10,251 nucleotides of DNA. Origin: an uncultured Enterocloster sp. (GTDB lineage Bacteria > Bacillota > Clostridia > Lachnospirales > Lachnospiraceae). The notes beneath the pieces were generated by a model. The model was not told the DNA's origin, made no database searches, and was given only the letters and a program-made list of their open reading frames with translations. A program made the position numbers and the translations under genes. Where the stretch lies: positions 1 through 10,251 of the forward strand of contig CALWMT010000068.1 of NCBI GenBank assembly GCA_944382045.1, read 5' to 3'. Below are positions 6,599 to 10,251 of this stretch, piece by piece; within the stretch, counting starts at the first letter, position 1, and each line of letters begins with the position of its first letter.

Positions 6599-8053
6599 AT
6601 GCTGATACAGGAGAATCTATCCATACAGGAAAAGCTTGCCATACTCACGGACGCAGCTAAGTACGACGTGTCCTGTACCTCCAGCGGGGCGGGGCGCAGG
6701 GGCCGTGCAGGAAGCTTGGGGAACGCGGCTCAGGCTGGCATCTGCCACAGCTTTTCTGCGGATGGACGGTGCATCTCGCTGCTCAAGCTTCTTCTCACCA
6801 ACCAGTGCATCTATGATTGCAAGTATTGTGTCAGCCGCTGCTCCAATGATCTGCCGCGGACTGCCTTCACGCCGGATGAGGTGTGCGCTCTGACGATGGA
6901 GTTTTACCGAAGGAATTATATCGAGGGCCTTTTCTTGAGCTCTGGCATTCTTTACAGCGCGGATCACACCATGGAACTTCTCTTCGAGACGATCCGCAAG
7001 CTTCGGGTGGAGAATCGGTTTAATGGCTATATTCATGTGAAGGCGATTCCAGGAGCATCCCCCGAGCTGGTAGAGCGGCTGGGATTTCTTGCGGATCGGA
7101 TGAGCATCAATTTGGAGCTTCCCACAGCGGACGGGCTCTCCCGGCTGGCTCCTGGGAAGACCAGGGAGAAGATACTTAAGCCCATGCGCCAGCTGCAGCA
7201 GGGCATCAGCCGCTCCAGCCGTCTCCTGGGATACGACCGGGGGTATAAGAATACCTTTCCCACAGAGCGGGCGGGCTTTGCGGGAGGCGCATCCCTGATA
7301 CGGACTGCGCTGGCAGAGGAAGGGGGAGCCAGCCGGGGAAGGCTGGGGGAGTCGGCAGGGAAGGCCAGCTCTCTGGTCCTGCCGGACTCTGCCTATGAGA
7401 GGCATCCCTTCGTGCCTGCAGGGCAGAGCACTCAGATGATCGTGGGCGCATCTGGTGAGAATGATTTTCAGCTGCTGTCCGTCACCCAGGCCTTATATGA
7501 GAGCTTTGGGCTCAAGCGGGTGTTTTACTCCGCCTATGTACCGGTGAACGAGGATCCGGCTCTTCCAGCTCTGCAGGAGGGCCCGCCTCTTCTGCGGGAG
7601 CACCGCCTCTATCAGGCGGACTGGCTGCTGCGCTTCTATGGCTTTCGGGCAGAGGAGCTTCTCTCAGAGAAGCGGCCGAATTTCAATCTTCTTCTGGATC
7701 CCAAGTGCGGCTGGGCTCTGGAGCATATGGAGGGATTTCCCGTGGAGGTGAGCCGCGCGCCCTATGAGCGGCTTCTGCGGGTGCCGGGGATTGGCATCAA
7801 GTCTGCAAGAAGGATTGTGGCAGCCAGGCGGCAGGGAGCGCTGACCTTTGAGTCTTTAAGGAGGATGGGGGTGGTTCTTAAGCGTGCCAGGTACTTTATT
7901 ACCTGTCAGGGACGTATGGAGCAGGGAATCCGTCTGGATGCAGACTATATTGCCAGAGCCCTCTCGGGGGATGGACGGCGGGAAGCGCGGGAGATTGCCT
8001 ACAGGGCAGATTTCCGCCAGCTGTCTCTGTTTGATGACTTTCATCTGGATTAG
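6599..8053 (+). CDS. Radical-SAM putative DNA repair/modification protein (TIGR03916 type, UDG-linked)
   Basis: 484 aa. Residues 11-60 carry the family start (EKLAILTDAAKYDVSC, ICHSFSADGRCISLL). C70, C74 and C77 (CIYDCKYC) form the CX3CX2C motif for the 4Fe-4S/SAM cluster, followed by YRRNYIEGLFLSSGI (103-117) and GYIHVKAIPGAS (143-154). FVPAGQSTQMIVGA (271-284) marks the second conserved block, and RVPGIGIKSA (394-403) is a helix-hairpin-helix that should bind DNA. The C-terminus has QLSLF (474-478), the beta-clamp-binding consensus. About 50 G/S/R-rich residues (within 211-268) seem to be added compared with the roughly 420-aa family. Family knowledge: paired with the next gene, sometimes fused to a uracil-DNA-glycosylase-like domain; reaction unknown. 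ATG 6599 has only a weak ribosome site. An AGGAG (6608-6612) precedes an ATA codon where I expect family members to start. SOS control is inferred from the LexA boxes. Confidence 0.92.
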   Translation: MLIQENLSIQEKLAILTDAAKYDVSCTSSGAGRRGRAGSLGNAAQAGICHSFSADGRCISLLKLLLTNQCIYDCKYCVSRCSNDLPRTAFTPDEVCALTMEFYRRNYIEGLFLSSGILYSADHTMELLFETIRKLRVENRFNGYIHVKAIPGASPELVERLGFLADRMSINLELPTADGLSRLAPGKTREKILKPMRQLQQGISRSSRLLGYDRGYKNTFPTERAGFAGGASLIRTALAEEGGASRGRLGESAGKASSLVLPDSAYERHPFVPAGQSTQMIVGASGENDFQLLSVTQALYESFGLKRVFYSAYVPVNEDPALPALQEGPPLLREHRLYQADWLLRFYGFRAEELLSEKRPNFNLLLDPKCGWALEHMEGFPVEVSRAPYERLLRVPGIGIKSARRIVAARRQGALTFESLRRMGVVLKRARYFITCQGRMEQGIRLDADYIARALSGDGRREAREIAYRADFRQLSLFDDFHLD

Positions 8054-8107
8054 CGATTCAGGATCAGGAAAGGAAGGAGCAGAGATAGGAGCTGGAATTG
8101 TGTTTTT

Positions 8108-8112
8108 GGAGG
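8108..8112 (+). promoter_or_regulatory. Ribosome binding site of the TIGR03915-type gene
   Basis: GGAGG, 8 nt before ATG 8121. It sets this start over the much earlier in-frame ATG at 7884, which lies inside the radical-SAM gene, and over a GTG at 8100. Confidence 0.85.
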
Positions 8113-8120
8113 AAAAGACG

Positions 8121-8912
8121 ATGACGGTATATGTATGCGGACCGGAGCTTGAGAGTATTTTGTGCGGGATCTGCGATGCCTTAATGAGCGGAAGGGACCA
8201 TGGGAGCGTGCGCCTGGAGATACGGGGAACGAATCAGGATAGGGAGCTTTTTTCCGAGTACGTGGATGTGGAGGAGTCTCAGGAAAAGGCGGGAAGGGTG
8301 CTGAAGGCTATGGAGAAGAGGCTGTCCTGGGACAGCCTTCGGAGAGTTTACGCTGCGGCCCTAAGCTGCGAGCCGGGGAGGGCAGACGCGATCTGCCGCT
8401 TCTTGACAGAGGCCTTTCGGATGGGACGGGCGGCGGCAGACCGGCTTCAGGACGGGGCGGTCTATGAGGTGTTTCGGCTTTCCCGCCGAGTGTACAATGA
8501 GAGCTGCCGCCTGACGGAGTTTATCCGCTTTTCCCAGGTGCCGGGGAATGTGCTGGTAAGCCGGATTGGCCCGGAGAATGATGTGCTTCCTCTGGTTTCT
8601 CCTCACTTCGCAGACCGTATGCCGGGGGAGAGCTGGATTATCTATGATGAGAACCGCAGGAAGGCCTCGGTTCATCCGGCAGGAGGGGACTGGCTTATCC
8701 TGCATCAGGAGCTGACTGGGGGAGAGAACCGGGAAAGCGGGGCATTTCCCTGGAGTGCCTGCCTGCAGGCGCAGGGAGACGAGGCTGCCTATCAGCGGCT
8801 TTGGAGGACTTTCTTTGATGCAGCAGCGATTGAGGCGAGAAGAAATCCGGCATGCCAGAGGACCCATCTGCCGCTTAAGTACCGACGGTATATGACGGAG
8901 TTTCAGGACTGA
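8121..8912 (+). CDS. Partner of the radical-SAM protein, putative DNA repair protein (TIGR03915/DUF4130 type)
   Basis: 263 aa, soluble. The N-terminus MTVYVCGPELESILCGI, then RLEIRG and ELFSEYVDVE (42-51), and the central block RFSQVPGNVLVSRIGPENDV (136-155), followed by LVSPHFADRMPGESWIIYD (158-176) and KASVHPAG (181-188), are family hallmarks as I know them. It ends LPLKYRRYMTEF, again typical. Some relatives carry a fused uracil-DNA-glycosylase-like domain; this one is the short stand-alone form. No catalytic motif of known chemistry is obvious, though the conserved N, D, H and R residues of the central block are candidates. The gene follows the radical-SAM gene after 67 nt with its own GGAGG site and no promoter seen, so it should share the LexA-controlled transcript. 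Function as a repair or modification partner is inferred from the pairing. Confidence 0.9.
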   Translation: MTVYVCGPELESILCGICDALMSGRDHGSVRLEIRGTNQDRELFSEYVDVEESQEKAGRVLKAMEKRLSWDSLRRVYAAALSCEPGRADAICRFLTEAFRMGRAAADRLQDGAVYEVFRLSRRVYNESCRLTEFIRFSQVPGNVLVSRIGPENDVLPLVSPHFADRMPGESWIIYDENRRKASVHPAGGDWLILHQELTGGENRESGAFPWSACLQAQGDEAAYQRLWRTFFDAAAIEARRNPACQRTHLPLKYRRYMTEFQD

Positions 8913-8915
8913 CAC

Positions 8916-8944
8916 TTGCCTTTTTTCTGGTTTTCCTGTATAGT
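8916..8944 (+). promoter_or_regulatory. Predicted promoter of comM
   Basis: -35 TTGCCT (8916-8921), 17-bp spacer, -10 TATAGT (8939-8944), with a start near 8951 that gives a leader of about 168 nt. It begins 4 nt after the previous stop. A second TATAAT at 9061-9066 has no matching -35. Confidence 0.55.
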
Positions 8945-8964
8945 AAGGATATCCGATGAAATTC

Positions 8965-8984
8965 CCCCTGGGCAGCCCCAGGGG
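8965..8984 (+). other. Leader hairpin 1 (perfect 8-bp stem)
   Basis: CCCCTGGG (8965-8972), loop CAGC, CCCAGGGG (8977-8984). Very stable and without a T-run. It lies in the comM leader and could also mark the 3' end of the previous operon. Confidence 0.6.
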
Positions 8985-8990
8985 ATTCTA

Positions 8991-9022
8991 AAAGAGCGCA
9001 GGCCCTTCTGCGGTCTCTCTTT
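8991..9022 (+). terminator. Weak terminator-like hairpin upstream of comM
   Basis: AAAGAG (8991-8996) pairs with CTCTTT (9017-9022) and CGCAG (8997-9001) with CTGCG (9008-9012), leaving a 4-nt bulge. The A-rich left arm and T-ending right arm resemble a rho-independent terminator, but the T-run is only three. It may end the repair operon or attenuate comM. Confidence 0.4.
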
Positions 9023-9031
9023 CATCCGACA

Positions 9032-9047
9032 GCCGCGTATCTGCGGC
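9032..9047 (+). other. Leader hairpin 3
   Basis: GCCGC (9032-9036), loop of six, GCGGC (9043-9047). A small GC stem just before the AT-rich segment that precedes the comM ribosome site. Confidence 0.35.
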
Positions 9048-9118
9048 GATGTTCCTAAATTATAATTGTTTTGCGCTGAACCGATGGGGTTCAATACAAA
9101 AGGAAAGGGGCGTGATCT

Positions 9119-10251
9119 ATGTTTGCGCAGGTTTACAGCGGAGGCATACAGGGTGTTGACGGCTATATTGTTTCTGTGGAGGCTGATGTGTCGGACGGAC
9201 TTCCGTTTTTTAATATTTCAGGCCAGCTGTCCACAGAGGTCAGAGAGTCGCAGAACCGGGTGCGCACGGCTCTCAAGAACGCGGGCTTCCGCCTCCCGGC
9301 AAAGAAAATCACGGTAAATCTCTCTCCGGCGGGCATCCGGAAGGGGGGAACAGCCTTTGATCTGGCTATCGCAGCGGCTGTGCTGGGAGCCTTTGGCCTT
9401 CTGAATATGGAGGGATTAAAGGACAGCATAGTTCTGGGGGAGCTGGGGCTGGATGGCAGTGTGAAGCCTGTAAATGGCATTCTGTCATTGGTGATGGCGG
9501 CCAGGGAATATGGCCTTTCCCGCTGCTTTCTGCCCGAGGAGGGCTGCGGGGAGGGGAGTGTGATTGAGGGAATGGAGATTGTGGGTGTCTCCTCTGTTGG
9601 ACAGCTGGCAGGGCTGCTGGAAAGCCCCGCAGATATTCCCTTCTTTGAGGCAGCACCGGCGGCAGGAGATCAGGAGGCATATCCTGTGGATTACCAGGAG
9701 CTCAATGGACAGGAGGTGCTGAAGCGGGCCGCGGAGGTGGCTGCCGCAGGGATGCACGGCCTGCTTATAAGCGGGAGAGCGGGAACGGGAAAGACCATGG
9801 CGGCTAAGCGGCTTCCCACGATTCTGCCAGGGCTGACGCGGGAGGAGGACATTGCCATATCCAAGGTATACAGCGTATGCGGCCTGCTTCCTCCGGGCAG
9901 ACCGCTCCTCTCAAGGCGGCCATTCCGCAGCCCGCACCATACCATCACGCCTCATGGACTCATAGGCGGGGGAAGCGTGCCAAGGCCTGGGGAGCTGTCC
10001 CTGGCCTCCGGGGGCGTCCTGTTTTTGGACGAGCTTCCGCTATTTGGAAAGGCGTCTCTGGAGGCCCTGCGCCAGCCGCTGGAGGAGGGAAGGGTGACGA
10101 TTACCCGGGCATCCGGGACCTATGAGCTCCCTGCGGATTTTATGATTGCGGCGGCTATGAATCCCTGTCCCTGCGGCTTTTATCCGGACAGGAGCCGGTG
10201 CAGCTGCTCGGAGGCGGACATACGCACATACCTCTCCCGCTTGTCCAGGCC
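9119..10251 (+). CDS. comM: ComM/YifB-family AAA+ Mg-chelatase-like ATPase; 3' end outside window
   Basis: 377 codons with no stop, of a family usually about 505-510 aa. Residues 1-170 form the N-terminal ChlI/Lon-protease-like fold (VDGYIVSVEADVSDGLP, FNISGQ, AKKITVNLSPAGIRKGG, AFDLAIA, VLGELGLDGSV). The AAA+ core follows: Walker A GRAGTGKT at 219-226, FRSPHHTITPHGLIGGGS (269-286), Walker B VLFLDELP (300-307), EALRQPLEEG (315-324), and the cysteine-rich NPCPCG with CSC (C350, C352, C361, C363). The Walker A reads GRAGTGKT where most relatives have GPPGSGKT. Family knowledge: in Vibrio, ComM is a hexameric helicase that drives branch migration during natural transformation; the role in Clostridia is less clear. 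ATG 9119 follows AGGAAAGGGG by 8 nt. It is probably transcribed separately from the repair genes upstream. Confidence 0.95.
   Translation, partial: MFAQVYSGGIQGVDGYIVSVEADVSDGLPFFNISGQLSTEVRESQNRVRTALKNAGFRLPAKKITVNLSPAGIRKGGTAFDLAIAAAVLGAFGLLNMEGLKDSIVLGELGLDGSVKPVNGILSLVMAAREYGLSRCFLPEEGCGEGSVIEGMEIVGVSSVGQLAGLLESPADIPFFEAAPAAGDQEAYPVDYQELNGQEVLKRAAEVAAAGMHGLLISGRAGTGKTMAAKRLPTILPGLTREEDIAISKVYSVCGLLPPGRPLLSRRPFRSPHHTITPHGLIGGGSVPRPGELSLASGGVLFLDELPLFGKASLEALRQPLEEGRVTITRASGTYELPADFMIAAAMNPCPCGFYPDRSRCSCSEADIRTYLSRLSR

Noticed and set aside
6617..7405. A 262-codon - strand frame across the radical-SAM gene
   Set aside because: Shadow of a gene with clear CX3CX2C and family blocks; no ribosome site or domain.
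7884..8120. Long N-terminal extension of the DUF4130-type protein into the radical-SAM gene
   Set aside because: The family begins at MTVYVC, GGAGG lies just before ATG 8121, and the extension is the radical-SAM sequence read in another frame.

Overview
The window looks like chromosomal DNA from a fairly GC-rich member of the Clostridia, most likely Lachnospiraceae. This is inferred from strong AGGAGG-type ribosome sites, Gram-positive LexA boxes (CGAAC-N4-GTTCG), the codon style and the gene families. No rRNA, tRNA, CRISPR array, insertion sequence or phage gene was seen. The window holds eight protein genes, of which the first and last are cut by the window edges.

Region 1 (1-4210, + strand) is a catabolic run. 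It holds the C-terminal two thirds of an IlvD/Edd-family (probably sugar-acid) dehydratase, a YagE-like DapA-family 2-keto-3-deoxy-aldonate aldolase starting 2 nt later, and a cytoplasmic right-handed beta-helix protein that best fits GH120 beta-xylosidase. The set resembles E. coli yagE/yagF/yagH (aldolase, xylonate dehydratase, xylosidase), with GH120 in place of GH43. A likely role is intracellular cleavage of xylo-oligosaccharides plus a non-phosphorylating sugar-acid route to pyruvate. A strong bidirectional terminator (4262-4309) ends the run.

Region 2 (4345-6275, - strand) is a two-gene unit: galE (UDP-glucose 4-epimerase), then an EamA/DMT-family 10-TM transporter. It is read from a recognisable promoter at 6369-6397 and ends at the shared terminator.

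Region 3 (6276-8912, + strand) is the most interesting part. A 323-bp intergenic stretch carries a 22/23-bp tandem repeat and two LexA boxes 60 bp apart that bracket a promoter. Downstream lie a radical-SAM protein of the TIGR03916 type (CX3CX2C, a helix-hairpin-helix, and a C-terminal QLSLF that matches the beta-clamp-binding consensus) and its usual partner of the TIGR03915/DUF4130 type. Together they look like an SOS-induced DNA repair or modification module whose chemistry, to my knowledge, is not established.

Region 4 (8913-10251, + strand) is a promoter, a leader of about 168 nt with three hairpins, and the first 377 codons of comM/yifB, an AAA+ Mg-chelatase-like helicase linked to natural transformation. 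The gene runs off the window end.
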